Source: Candidatus Merdivicinus faecavium
GTDB lineage: Bacteria; Bacillota; Clostridia; Oscillospirales; Ruminococcaceae
Assembly (NCBI GenBank): GCA_018716285.1
Contig: DVKD01000015.1
Location: forward strand, 56,230 to 120,229
Direction of reading: 5' to 3'
Length of the DNA stretch: 64,000 nt
Part shown: piece by piece, positions 41,089 to 49,602 of the stretch
Layout of the letters: each line of letters begins with the position of its first letter
Position numbering within the stretch: the stretch's first letter is position 1
Made by a program: the position numbers and the translations under genes
The notes under the pieces: generated by a model
The model's database searches: none
What the model saw: the letters and a program-made list of their open reading frames with translations, nothing else
Told to the model about the DNA's origin: nothing

Positions 41089-43362
41089 TCATTCCTGGTT
41101 GATAAACTTCAGCGAATCGAGCTGAATCTTGTGGAGGTTGAAGTAGACCCCGCGGCGTTCGAGCAGCTCCCGGTGGGTGCCGCTCTCGCAGAGCCGGCCG
41201 TCGTCGATGACGGCGAGGAGGTCGGCGTCGCGGAGGGTGGAGAGGCGGTGGGCGATCGAGATGATGGTCTTGCCGGCGCGGAGCTTTTCGATGGCTGCCT
41301 GGATGTTGCGCTCGGTCTGGGTGTCCATCGCGGCGGTCGCCTCGTCGAGGATGAGAATGGCGGGGTCCTGCAGGATGGCGCGCGCTATCGAGAGCCGCTG
41401 CTTCTCGCCGCCCGAGAGCTGGACGCCGCCGTTTCCGACGACGGTGTCATACCCTTCGGGGAAGCGGAGGATGAAGTCGTGGGCGTAGGCTGCTTTGGCT
41501 GCCGCAACGACCTCCTCCATGCTGGCCTCCGGGCGGGCATAGCGGATATTCTCGGTAATGGTGCCCATAAAGAGGTAGGTCTCCTGGGTGACGACGCCGA
41601 TGTTGCGCCGCAGGTCGGCGATGGCGATGTCCCGGATATTGACCCCGTCTATCGTGATCTCCCCCTCGGTCACGTCGTAAAGGCGGGAGATGAGGTTGAT
41701 GATGGTCGATTTGCCGGCGCCGGTCCGCCCCACAAGGCCGATCATCTGGCCGGATTTGACGTCAAAGCTGATCCCCTTGATGACAGGGCGGCCGACCTCG
41801 TACTCGAACCGGATGCCCCGCACCGAGATATCCCCCTTCATCCGATCCATCCGGACCGGGTTTTCCCGTTCCATGACCGACGGCTCGGTGTCGAGGATCT
41901 CGTACATCCGGGAGGCGGCGTCCATTGCCCGCGCGGCGGGGCTGGCGGCCTTGATGAAGTATTCAAAGCAGTTGACCGTCATGTCCGAATAGGCGATGAG
42001 GGCGGTCAGGCCGCCGAGGGTCAGCTCCCCGCGGATGGCGAGGACGGCCCCCAGCCCCATCACGAGGATCTGGAAGAGGCGGTAGACCATCCGGGTCGCC
42101 GGGAAGCGGCTCGCGCCGAAATATTCCACGTTGATGCGGGAGTGGAAGTAGCCCTGGTTTTTGAGCGAGAAGCGGCGGATTTCCTGCTCCTCCCTGGCAA
42201 AGGACTTGACCACTTTCTGCCCGGCGAGGGAGTCGGTGACGGTCGATTTCATCGAGCGGATGGCCCGGTGCTGGCGGCGCTGGAGCTGTTTCAGCCGCTT
42301 TTCCGCCCGGACGACCATCCATCCGACCAGGATGCAGGAGAGGAAGATGAGCAGGGTGAGGGGAACGCTGATGGAGGACATGATGAGCAGCAGCCCGACT
42401 AAAGTCAGCGCGCTCACGATGTACATCGGCACCAGGTCGACAAAGAACCAGTAGAGCCAGTCCGCGTCGTCGTCGATGCGGGTCATGAGGGTGCCGGTCG
42501 CCTTGCTCGCGAAAAAGCTCATCGACAGCCGCTGCATCGAGGAAAAGATCTTGACCCGCAGCTTGTGGATGACCTGGGTGCAGATCCTGCTGACGACGAT
42601 GCCGTAGGCTGAGCTGAACGCAGTGCTCGCGAGCTTGATGGCGAAGATGACCAGCACAATCTGGAGAAGCATCCCGTAAAACCGCCCCGTCCCCTCCGGG
42701 CCGGGCGGGGTGAGGACCTGGTCGTAGAACATCTGGGAGCTGAAGAGCGGGACGACCAGGGTCAGCGCGCTGCTCAAAAAAATCATCACAAAGATGAGGA
42801 CGGCTTCCTTTTTAAAAGACAGGTATTCCTTCAAAAGCCGGAAAAAGGACGCGCGGGCCGAAAGGCAGTTCGGGCAGATGGCGCGCTCCTGGTTGGGGTA
42901 GGGGCGCTTGCACTTCGGGCAGCATTTGTGCTCGTCCTTGAGGCCGCTGTCGTCGATGGGGAGCCCGTCCCGCAGGGCGAGGATGCGCTCCCGGAACTTT
43001 TCAAAAAGCCCCGCCAAAGAAATTGACAGCCTGCACACCAGAATTTCCTCGTCCCCGGTCCTCACCAGGAAGGAAGATGCGGTATACAGCCTGTCGATGA
43101 CAACGTCGGTGATGGAGGAAAGCGGGATCGCCCGGTAGTCCGTGCAGCGGTATTCGATCACGGTTTCCCGTTTCCGCTGCTCGACGAACCGTTCGTGCCC
43201 CCATAGGATGCACAGCTCGCGGTCTGTCAGCGCCAGATAGATTTCCTGGTATGCATTTTCTTTTGAAATATCCGCTTTTGCGGTGTATCGGATCTGGTCG
43301 GCGGTCACGCCGCGCGCGGCGAAAGCCAGCTCGACCGACTCGGGCAGCTGGATAAAGAACAC
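41089..43362 (-). CDS. ABC exporter (fused permease-ATPase) with N-terminal sensor-like domain and zinc ribbon, partner subunit
   Basis: 757 residues from GTG 43362 (FFIQLPESVELAFAARGVTA), which has AAGGAGG 7 bases upstream; the 103 earlier residues of the track ORF run through promoter DNA. The N-terminal domain (to ~140) has SKENAYQEIYLALTDRELCI and YRAIPLSSITDVVIDRLYTA, again PH-like; zinc ribbon CPKCKRPYPNQERAICPNC near 148-166; permease about 180-470; ATPase LVGRTGAGKSTIINLISRLY, LSGGEKQRLSIARA and ILILDEATAAMD. First gene of the exporter operon. Confidence 0.9.
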   Translation of the reverse strand: MFFIQLPESVELAFAARGVTADQIRYTAKADISKENAYQEIYLALTDRELCILWGHERFVEQRKRETVIEYRCTDYRAIPLSSITDVVIDRLYTASSFLVRTGDEEILVCRLSISLAGLFEKFRERILALRDGLPIDDSGLKDEHKCCPKCKRPYPNQERAICPNCLSARASFFRLLKEYLSFKKEAVLIFVMIFLSSALTLVVPLFSSQMFYDQVLTPPGPEGTGRFYGMLLQIVLVIFAIKLASTAFSSAYGIVVSRICTQVIHKLRVKIFSSMQRLSMSFFASKATGTLMTRIDDDADWLYWFFVDLVPMYIVSALTLVGLLLIMSSISVPLTLLIFLSCILVGWMVVRAEKRLKQLQRRQHRAIRSMKSTVTDSLAGQKVVKSFAREEQEIRRFSLKNQGYFHSRINVEYFGASRFPATRMVYRLFQILVMGLGAVLAIRGELTLGGLTALIAYSDMTVNCFEYFIKAASPAARAMDAASRMYEILDTEPSVMERENPVRMDRMKGDISVRGIRFEYEVGRPVIKGISFDVKSGQMIGLVGRTGAGKSTIINLISRLYDVTEGEITIDGVNIRDIAIADLRRNIGVVTQETYLFMGTITENIRYARPEASMEEVVAAAKAAYAHDFILRFPEGYDTVVGNGGVQLSGGEKQRLSIARAILQDPAILILDEATAAMDTQTERNIQAAIEKLRAGKTIISIAHRLSTLRDADLLAVIDDGRLCESGTHRELLERRGVYFNLHKIQLDSLKFINQE

Positions 43363-43763
43363 ACAGGCACCTCCTTGCAGGAATGTAGTAGTCGGTTGCA
43401 GTGATTCGTATTTTTGAAGATGAAGTCCTCCGTGCCGGGATGAGCCGGCGGTCCGCTGTGTGTTCATGCAGCCGGATGCACACAGTACTTTCATTCTAAC
43501 AAACTTTTTTTCTTTTGTAAAGTTTTTTCGTTTATTTTTCAGTGGGCAGATTCGCAGAATTTGCCGGCTGCGTTTTAGCGAAAAGAGCGGGACGGTTGCG
43601 GAAACACACGCTATATTCGTTATATACGAATGTATACGATAAATATACATAAATATTCCAGAATTTTGCATATAAAATCCGCTGAAAAGGGGGAGAAAAA
43701 GCGGCTGTTTGCCGTCAATGTGTATAAACTTTCAAAATAAGCCGTATTTTTTGCAAAAATCCC
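43363..43763. other. 400-base AT-rich intergenic region between divergent exporter and amino-acid transporter operons
   Basis: Contains no credible gene on either strand. It is much more AT-rich than its neighbours, with TATAC/GTATA runs at 43617-43650 that could hold the exporter promoter, but no -35/-10 pair is clear enough to assign. Confidence 0.5.
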
Positions 43764-43792
43764 TTGCTTTTCAAAATCGGATGTGGTAGAGT
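43764..43792 (+). promoter_or_regulatory. Promoter of amino-acid transporter operon
   Basis: TTGCTT, 17-base spacer, TAGAGT, about 37 bases before the ATG; AAAGGATGG provides the ribosome site. Confidence 0.5.
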
Positions 43793-43829
43793 ATGGGTAA
43801 ACAGAATTTGAACAAAGGATGGATGCATC

Positions 43830-44699
43830 ATGAAGCTTACAAAAATCCTCGCAGCCGCTCTGGCGGCTGTCATGGCGCTGTCCCTTGCAGCCTGCGGCGG
43901 CGAGGGCGGCTCTTCGGCCGCGACCGAATCCTCTTCCGAGGCCTCTGCGGAGTCCTCTGCGGCGGTCGGCGGCGCGGAAGATCCGACGACTGTCCTGACT
44001 GATGCGCGCATCGGCGTCCAGCTGGGCACCACCGGCGACCTGTATATCTCGGATGAGATCGATGCGGGCACGCTGGGCGACGCCTCGATCACCCAGTACA
44101 ACAAGGGGATGGAGGCAGTCCTCGCCCTGACCCAGGGCAAGATCGACGCCGTCGTCATCGACAATGAGCCGGCCAAGGTCTTTGTCGAGGAAAACGAGGG
44201 CCTCAAAATCCTCGATACCGCCTATGCGGAGGAGGACTACGCCATCTGCATCGCCAAGGACAACACCGAGCTGAAGGATCAGTTTAACCAGGCGATCGCC
44301 GAGCTCAAGGAGGACGGCACCCTCCAGCAGCTGCTGGACTACTACATCAACGGCGTCGAGGGCGCCGAGCCTTACACCTCTCCCGAAGGCATCACCTATG
44401 ACGGCACCCTGGTCATGGCCACCAACGCCGAGTTCCCGCCCTACGAGTACCACGACAGCTCTTCCGGCCAGGACGAGATCGTCGGCCTCGACGTCGACTT
44501 TGCCCGCGCCATCTGCGACAAGCTCGGCAAGGAGCTCGAGATTCTCGACATCGCCTTTGACTCCATCGTTACGTCGGTTGCCTCCGGCAAGGCCGATTTC
44601 GGCGCGGCCGGCATGACCGTCACCGAGGACCGCCTGGAAAGCATCGACTTTACCGACTCCTACTGCACCGGCGTGCAGGTCGTCATTGTCAAGGAATAA
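43830..44699 (+). CDS. Amino-acid ABC transporter substrate-binding lipoprotein, circularly permuted
   Basis: 289 residues with a lipoprotein signal peptide (KLTKILAAALAAVMALSLAAC). In ordinary family-3 binding proteins the segment ATNAEFPPYEY...VGFDVD...FSDPYY comes first and GKKIGVQLGTTGD...DAVIIDNEPA comes second. Here the order is reversed: RIGVQLGTTGDLYISDE and GKIDAVVIDNEPAKVFVEEN occupy about 58-180, then TLVMATNAEFPPYEYHD, IVGLDVDFARAICDKLG and GMTVTEDRLESIDFTDSYC occupy about 192-283. The old C- and N-termini are joined by a short linker (NGVEGAEPYTSPEGITYDG) and the new ends lie at the interlobe hinge. All halves look intact. Confidence 0.9.
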   Translation: MKLTKILAAALAAVMALSLAACGGEGGSSAATESSSEASAESSAAVGGAEDPTTVLTDARIGVQLGTTGDLYISDEIDAGTLGDASITQYNKGMEAVLALTQGKIDAVVIDNEPAKVFVEENEGLKILDTAYAEEDYAICIAKDNTELKDQFNQAIAELKEDGTLQQLLDYYINGVEGAEPYTSPEGITYDGTLVMATNAEFPPYEYHDSSSGQDEIVGLDVDFARAICDKLGKELEILDIAFDSIVTSVASGKADFGAAGMTVTEDRLESIDFTDSYCTGVQVVIVKE

Positions 44700-44718
44700 T
44701 CGGAAAAACCGGATAGCA

Positions 44719-44758
44719 GCAAGGGGCAGATCGGGCGGCAGCGCCCTCTGTCCCTTGC
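44719..44758 (+). promoter_or_regulatory. Intercistronic stem-loop between binding protein and permease genes
   Basis: GCAAGGG/CCCTTGC outer stem with CAGA/TCTG and GGGCG/CGCCC inside, no T-tract. Such hairpins after binding-protein genes commonly protect the upstream message and lower permease expression; that role is inferred. Confidence 0.6.
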
Positions 44759-44788
44759 ACTGTCCTTTCTAAAAAAGGGGGAGTTGCC

Positions 44789-45505
44789 TTGCTGGATTTT
44801 CTTGCTGCCCAGTGGCAGACTTTTGCGGATTCCTTTTACCGCAATTTCATTGAAGACAACCGCTGGACCTATCTGACGAGCGGCCTGCTCAACACCCTGC
44901 TCATCACGCTGGGCGCGCTGGTTGTCGGCGTGGCGCTCGGCTTTGCGCTGGCCATGATCCGCACCACCCATGACCGCACCGGCAGGCTGAAGGTGTTAAA
45001 CTGGATTGCCAAGCTCTACCTCACCGTTGTCCGCGGCACCCCGGTGGTCGTCCAGCTGATCCTCATTTATTTCGGGATCTTCGCAGCGGTGAACATCAAC
45101 GCCACCCTGGTGGCCGTCATCGCTTTCGGCTTGAACTCTGCGGCCTATGTGGCCGAGATCTTCCGTTCCGGCATCATGAGCATCGACCCCGGCCAGATGG
45201 AAGCGGGCCGGAGCCTGGGTCTCAACTATACCCAGACCACCTGGAAGATCATCATGCCGCAGGCGATCAAAAACGTCCTCCCCGCCCTGGGCAACGAGAT
45301 GATCACCCTGCTCAAGGAGACCTCGGTCGCCGGCTACGTCGGCATCCGGGACCTGACCAAGGGCGGCGACCTCATCCGCAGCCGCACCTTCGCGCCGTTT
45401 ATGCCGATGCTGGCGGTCGCCGCGATCTATCTGGTGCTGGTCCTGGTGCTGCAGTACGGCGTCGGAAAGCTTGAAAGGAGGCTGCGGCAAAGTGATCGAG
45501 ACTAA
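44789..45505 (+). CDS. Polar amino-acid ABC transporter permease
   Basis: 238 residues starting at TTG 44789 with GGGGGAG upstream. About five membrane helices ([56 protein letters not shown]) and the EAA loop that docks the ATPase ([20 protein letters not shown]). HisM/GlnP family. Middle gene of the three-gene importer operon. Confidence 0.94.
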   Translation: MLDFLAAQWQTFADSFYRNFIEDNRWTYLTSGLLNTLLITLGALVVGVALGFALAMIRTTHDRTGRLKVLNWIAKLYLTVVRGTPVVVQLILIYFGIFAAVNINATLVAVIAFGLNSAAYVAEIFRSGIMSIDPGQMEAGRSLGLNYTQTTWKIIMPQAIKNVLPALGNEMITLLKETSVAGYVGIRDLTKGGDLIRSRTFAPFMPMLAVAAIYLVLVLVLQYGVGKLERRLRQSDRD

Positions 45506-46217
45506 AAACCTCACCAAGACCTTCGGCACGCTGGAGGTATTAAAGGGCATCAGCCTCACGGTAAAGAAAGGCGACAAGGTCGTCATCGTCGGCCCCTCCG
45601 GTTCGGGCAAAAGCACCTTCCTGCGGTGCTTAAACCTCCTCGAGACCCCGACCTCGGGCGAGATCTGGTTCGAGGGGGAGCAGGTCAACGCGCCCAAGTG
45701 CGACATCGACCGTCTCCGGCGGAAAATGGGGATGGTCTTCCAGCACTTCAACCTCTTTCCCCATCTGACCATTCTCCAGAACATCACGCTGGCCCCTGTG
45801 ACCCTCAAGCTGAAGACCAAAGCGGAGGCGGAGGCGCGGGCGATGGAGCTGTTAAAGCGCATCGGCCTCGCCGATAAGGCCGGCACCTACCCCGCCATGC
45901 TCTCCGGCGGGCAGAAGCAGCGCATCGCCATTGTGCGGGCGCTCGCCATGAACCCGGACGTCATGCTCTTTGACGAGCCGACCTCCGCCCTCGACCCCGA
46001 GATGGTCGGCGAGGTTTTGCAGCTCATGAAGGAGCTGGCCGACGACGGGATGACGATGGTCTGCGTCACCCACGAAATGGGCTTTGCCCGCGAGGTGGCC
46101 AACCGCGTCCTGTTTATGGACGAAGGGAAGATCATGGAGGATTCCGACAATCCAGCGGAATTCTTCTCAAACCCCCAAAATCCCCGCGCACGGGAGTTTT
46201 TGTCCAAAGTCCTGTAA
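45492..46217 (+). CDS. Polar amino-acid ABC transporter ATP-binding protein (GlnQ type)
   Basis: 241 residues from GTG 45492 ([20 protein letters not shown]) with AAAGGAGG 10 bases upstream, overlapping the permease stop. Walker [18 protein letters not shown]-loop [14 protein letters not shown], signature [14 protein letters not shown], Walker [16 protein letters not shown] and switch VTHEMGFA are all complete. Energises uptake with the permuted binding protein and the permease. Confidence 0.95.
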   Translation: MIETKNLTKTFGTLEVLKGISLTVKKGDKVVIVGPSGSGKSTFLRCLNLLETPTSGEIWFEGEQVNAPKCDIDRLRRKMGMVFQHFNLFPHLTILQNITLAPVTLKLKTKAEAEARAMELLKRIGLADKAGTYPAMLSGGQKQRIAIVRALAMNPDVMLFDEPTSALDPEMVGEVLQLMKELADDGMTMVCVTHEMGFAREVANRVLFMDEGKIMEDSDNPAEFFSNPQNPRAREFLSKVL

Positions 46218-46229
46218 ATTTTGTCAAAG

Positions 46230-46272
46230 AAAATCCCCGGTACCGCAGCAAAAGCGGCGCCGGGGGTTTTTT
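46230..46272 (+). terminator. Intrinsic terminator after amino-acid transporter operon
   Basis: ATCCCCGG...CCGGGGGT stem containing an inner CCGC/GCGG pair, followed by TTTTTT. Confidence 0.85.
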
Positions 46273-46278
46273 ATTGAC

Positions 46279-46523
46279 GACGCGGCGGCACAGCATCGTT
46301 TCGACCGCTGGAACGGCTCGTCAGGCTCGCCGTCTCGGACGGGGTTCCGCCTCTGACCAACAGTTTTGCGCGATGTCGCAAAAATCTGTAGGGGCGAACT
46401 TCGTTCGCCCCTACACCCCCTCAGAACAGCGCGAAAGAACGGCAGGTAGAGGCGGAACCCTATCCAGAATGCCGCAGCCTGTCGCGGCATTCCAGCAGTT
46501 GGTTAGACGCGTGCTGCCGCGTC
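46279..46523. repeat. 245-bp highly folded non-coding element with nested inverted repeats (MITE-like)
   Basis: Outer arms GACGCGGCGGCAC and GTGCTGCCGCGTC pair over 13 bases with one G.T pair. Inside, GGGTTCCGCCTCT (46342) pairs perfectly with AGAGGCGGAACCC (46448). Inside that are TTTTGCG-n6-CGCAAAA and TGTAGGGGCGAAC-ttc-GTTCGCCCCTACA; beside it GAATGCCGC-n8-GCGGCATTC. No gene is present in 46273-46561. GTAGGGGCG...CGCCCCTAC hairpins are a recurrent intergenic motif in several bacterial groups, so at least the core is likely repetitive. No transposase is encoded. Confidence 0.7.
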
Positions 46524-46537
46524 GAATTGTCCTCCGC

Positions 46538-46570
46538 GGTCACGCGGCGGTCACGCGGCGGTCACGCGCG
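46538..46570. repeat. Short tandem repeat overlapping the 3' end of ABC exporter gene
   Basis: Three near copies of GGTCACGCGGC in a row; the last copy includes the exporter stop codon. Copy number changes here would alter only the extreme C-terminus or stop. Confidence 0.6.
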
Positions 46571-48298
46571 GAACTGGTATTGGTACAGGCCGGCGTACAC
46601 GCCGTTTTTGGCGAGCAGCTCCTCATGGGTGCCTCGCTCGAGGATGCCCTCGTCGCTGATGACGATGATCTCGTCGGCATTTTTGATGGTTGAGAGCCGG
46701 TGGGCGACAATGATGGAGGTGCGGCCCTCGGCGAGCTTCTCGAGCGACTGCTGGATGAGCATCTCGGTCGCGTTGTCGAGCGCCGAGGTCGCCTCGTCGA
46801 GGATGAGGATGGACGGGTTTTTCAGGAAGACCCGCGCGATGGAAATGCGCTGCTTCTGCCCGCCGGACAGCTTGACCCCGCGCTCGCCGACGTAGGTGTC
46901 GTAGCCGTCGGGGAGGGTCATGATGTAGTCGTGGATGTTCGCCTTTTTGGCCGCTTCGATGATCTCTTCGTCGCTCGCGTCGAGGTTTCCGTAGGCGATA
47001 TTTTCCTTGATGGTGCCGGTGAAGAGGAAGACGTCCTGGGCGACCATGCCGATATTCCGGCGGAGGGAGTCGCGGGTCAGGGTGGTGATGTCCTGCCCGT
47101 CGATCGAGATTTTGCCGCTTGTCACCTCGTAAAACCGCGGGATGAGGTGGCAGAGGGTGGTCTTGCCGCCGCCCGAGGGGCCGACCAGCGCCACCGTCCG
47201 GCCCGGGTCGATGTGGAGGGAGAGGTCCTGGATGACCATGTGGCCGGGCTCGTCCTCCTTGCCGGTCTCGTACTGGAAGCTCACGTGGTCGAAGTCGATG
47301 GCGCCCTTGACGCCGGTCAGCTCTTTCGCGTTCGGGTCCTCGGCCTCCTCCTGCTGGGCCATCAGCTCCTCAAAGCGCTGGAAGCCGGTCGCGCCGTTTT
47401 GCAGCTGCTCAAAGAAGTTGATGAGCTTGCGCACCGGATTGAGGAACATGTTCACATAGAGCAGGTAGGCGGTGAAGCCGCCCGCGTCGATCTTGCCGTA
47501 GAAAAAGAACAGCCCGCCCGCGACCAGCACAACCAGGTACATAAAGTCGGTGAAAAATCCGGTCGTCGAGAAGAATTTCGCCATCACCCGGTAGGATTCC
47601 CCGCGGGCCGCCTGGAAGCGGTCGTTGTAGTGCTGGAACTTCTTTTCCTCGTGCGCGCCGCTGACATAGGAGCGGGAGACCCGGATGCCGGCGATGGAGT
47701 TTTCAAGGTTTGCGTTGATTTCGGCCATTTCCTGCCGGGTGAGGAGGAAGGCGGCGTTCATCTCCCTGCGGATATAGACCGAAAAGGCGACCATGATGGG
47801 CACGAAGATAAAAATGATGATGGTCAGCGGGACGTTGATGGTGCACAGCAGCACAAAGGCGCCGATGATGGTGATGAGGGAGAGAAAGAGGTCCTCCGGC
47901 CCGTGATGGGCGAGCTCGGAGATATCCATCAGGTCGTTGACCACCCGGGACATGAGGCTGCCGGTCTTGTGCTCGTCAAAAAAGGAGAAGGGCAGCTTCT
48001 GCAGCCGCTTGAAGACGTCCCGGCGCATATCCGCCTGCATCCGCACGCCGACGATGTGGCCGTAATACTGGATGAACCAGTTTAAGCCCGCCTTGAGCAG
48101 ATAGATGACAAGCAGCGCAGCGCCCCAGACGAGCAGGAGGCGGAGGTTGCGGTTGGGGACGTAGTCGTTGATCATGTTTTTGGCGATCATCGGGTAAAAC
48201 AGGTCGCAGACCGCCACGATGAAGGCGCAAATCATATCGGCGCAGAAGAGCCGCCGGTGGGGTTTGTAGTAGCTGATGAATCGGCGCAGCAGTGACAT
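46562..48298 (-). CDS. ABC exporter, fused permease-ATPase (MsbA/multidrug type)
   Basis: 578 residues, a standard half-transporter that would work as a homodimer. GGAGG site 8 bases upstream. Six membrane helices in 1-320, then ATPase with LVGPSGGGKTTLCHLIPRFY (Walker A), [36 protein letters not shown] and ILILDEATSALD, and the switch VAHRLSTI. Unlike the exporters at 38-43 kb it lacks the N-terminal sensor-like domain and zinc ribbon. Substrate unknown. Confidence 0.93.
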   Translation of the reverse strand: MSLLRRFISYYKPHRRLFCADMICAFIVAVCDLFYPMIAKNMINDYVPNRNLRLLLVWGAALLVIYLLKAGLNWFIQYYGHIVGVRMQADMRRDVFKRLQKLPFSFFDEHKTGSLMSRVVNDLMDISELAHHGPEDLFLSLITIIGAFVLLCTINVPLTIIIFIFVPIMVAFSVYIRREMNAAFLLTRQEMAEINANLENSIAGIRVSRSYVSGAHEEKKFQHYNDRFQAARGESYRVMAKFFSTTGFFTDFMYLVVLVAGGLFFFYGKIDAGGFTAYLLYVNMFLNPVRKLINFFEQLQNGATGFQRFEELMAQQEEAEDPNAKELTGVKGAIDFDHVSFQYETGKEDEPGHMVIQDLSLHIDPGRTVALVGPSGGGKTTLCHLIPRFYEVTSGKISIDGQDITTLTRDSLRRNIGMVAQDVFLFTGTIKENIAYGNLDASDEEIIEAAKKANIHDYIMTLPDGYDTYVGERGVKLSGGQKQRISIARVFLKNPSILILDEATSALDNATEMLIQQSLEKLAEGRTSIIVAHRLSTIKNADEIIVISDEGILERGTHEELLAKNGVYAGLYQYQFRA

Positions 48299-48364
48299 GG
48301 ATGATACCTCCGGTATTGATGAAATCGTTACCAGTATAGCACATCCGCCGGGAAAGAAAAAGGG

Positions 48365-48410
48365 CCGCCCCGCCGAATCGGCAGATTGGCCGACAGAGAG
48401 GCGGGGCGGT
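48365..48410 (-). terminator. Intrinsic terminator after UroD-family gene
   Basis: CCGCCCCGCC / GGCGGGGCGG with a 25-base loop containing a smaller CGGC...GCCG hairpin; a T-rich run follows on the minus strand. Confidence 0.7.
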
Positions 48411-48442
48411 TTGTGAATTTTGTAAAAAGAATTGCGTGCGGG

Positions 48443-49447
48443 TTATTTTGCGTAATACTTTGCCGCTTCATCAAAGAAGGCGTCGATGTTGTCCCAGCTC
48501 GAGGCGGGCGGGATGTCGCAGCCGGAGGAGGGGACGAAGTTCGCAAAGGAGACGCAGTCGTCCATGACCGCGCGGGTGGCCGCCCGGATGGAATCGGTGG
48601 TGCCGTTGCAGAACTGGGCCGCGGGGTCGACGTTGCCCATCACGATGGAGTCGGCGGGCAGCTTCTCGAGGGCGAGCTTCATGGGGGTGGCGTTGCCGAT
48701 GTGGTAGATGGAGAGATGGAGCTCCGCCAGATCGTCGAGCTGGCGCGGGACGGCGTCGCCGCAGTTGTGGTAGCCGAAGACGAAGGTGTCGTCCTCCACC
48801 GCGTCGCGGATCTCCTTGACATAGGGGAGGGAGAACTCGGCGTTCATCGCGGGGGGCAGCAGGCCGGCGAGGGGTTCCGCCATAATGACGCCGGAAGCGC
48901 CGACCGCCTTATACGCCTTGATGTAATCGATGAGGAAGGCGGTGCATTTTTTGAGGATGGTGTGGACCATGTCGGGGTCGTCGTAGCAGAAGATCATCGC
49001 GTCCGAAACGCCGATGAGGCGGCCTGCCAGCGAGAAGGGCCCGATGACGCCCGCAAAGACGGGGCGGTCGGTGATGAGTTCGCACGCCTGCCGGATGGCG
49101 TCGACATACAGCCCGGTGCGGCCGGCGCCCACAGCGGGGACGGCGAGGGCGTCCGCCTCTTCCTGGGTCTGGCAGATGTGGCCGACGATGGTGGGGACCT
49201 CATCGTCGGAAATGCGCGCCTCGGCGCCGAAGGCTTCCGCCTCGACCGAAAGGTCCATCATGCTGACTGCCGCGCTGGAATCCACACGGTCGGCGACCAT
49301 CTTCATCCCCTTGGCCTGGAGGGCGCTGTCCATGACCAGCTCCTTGACGGTGATGCCCATCAGCTGGGTGGAGGGGAAAGAGAGGATCGGCATCGGTTTC
49401 TTGACAGAGGAGGACTTGACGTCCTCCAGCCACTGCTTCATGTTCAT
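48443..49447 (-). CDS. Uroporphyrinogen decarboxylase-fold methyltransferase (MtaA/CmuA-like)
   Basis: 334 residues from ATG 49447 (NMKQWLEDVKSSSVKKPMPI) with AAAGGAG upstream. The UroD fold is shared by heme-pathway decarboxylase and by zinc enzymes that demethylate methyl-corrinoids. Zinc-type ligands are suggested by FGYHNCGDAV (His, Cys) and SSGCDIPPAS (Cys), which favours the corrinoid methyltransferase branch over HemE. No corrinoid protein gene lies nearby. A second, more distant relative is at 56.5 kb. Confidence 0.82.
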   Translation of the reverse strand: MNMKQWLEDVKSSSVKKPMPILSFPSTQLMGITVKELVMDSALQAKGMKMVADRVDSSAAVSMMDLSVEAEAFGAEARISDDEVPTIVGHICQTQEEADALAVPAVGAGRTGLYVDAIRQACELITDRPVFAGVIGPFSLAGRLIGVSDAMIFCYDDPDMVHTILKKCTAFLIDYIKAYKAVGASGVIMAEPLAGLLPPAMNAEFSLPYVKEIRDAVEDDTFVFGYHNCGDAVPRQLDDLAELHLSIYHIGNATPMKLALEKLPADSIVMGNVDPAAQFCNGTTDSIRAATRAVMDDCVSFANFVPSSGCDIPPASSWDNIDAFFDEAAKYYAK

Positions 49448-49602
49448 GAGAATCGCTCCTTTATCATTTGTCTGAAAATCATTATCAAATCCGATCGAGA
49501 TTGACTTCATTATACAGGAAAGCAGTGCAGTTTTCTTGTAAAATTCTTTTGTTTTGGCGTGATTTTTTGTAATTTCATTCGGTTTTGGACCGGCGCGGGC
49601 AA

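Noticed and set aside
46224-46693. ORFs across the folded element (46224-46490 and 46274-46693)
   Set aside because: They run through inverted repeats and antisense to the exporter 3' end, with no recognisable domain.
48443-49447. hemE (heme-pathway uroporphyrinogen decarboxylase)
   Set aside because: No heme neighbours, and HNCG/SGCD residues point to the zinc methyltransferase branch of the fold.
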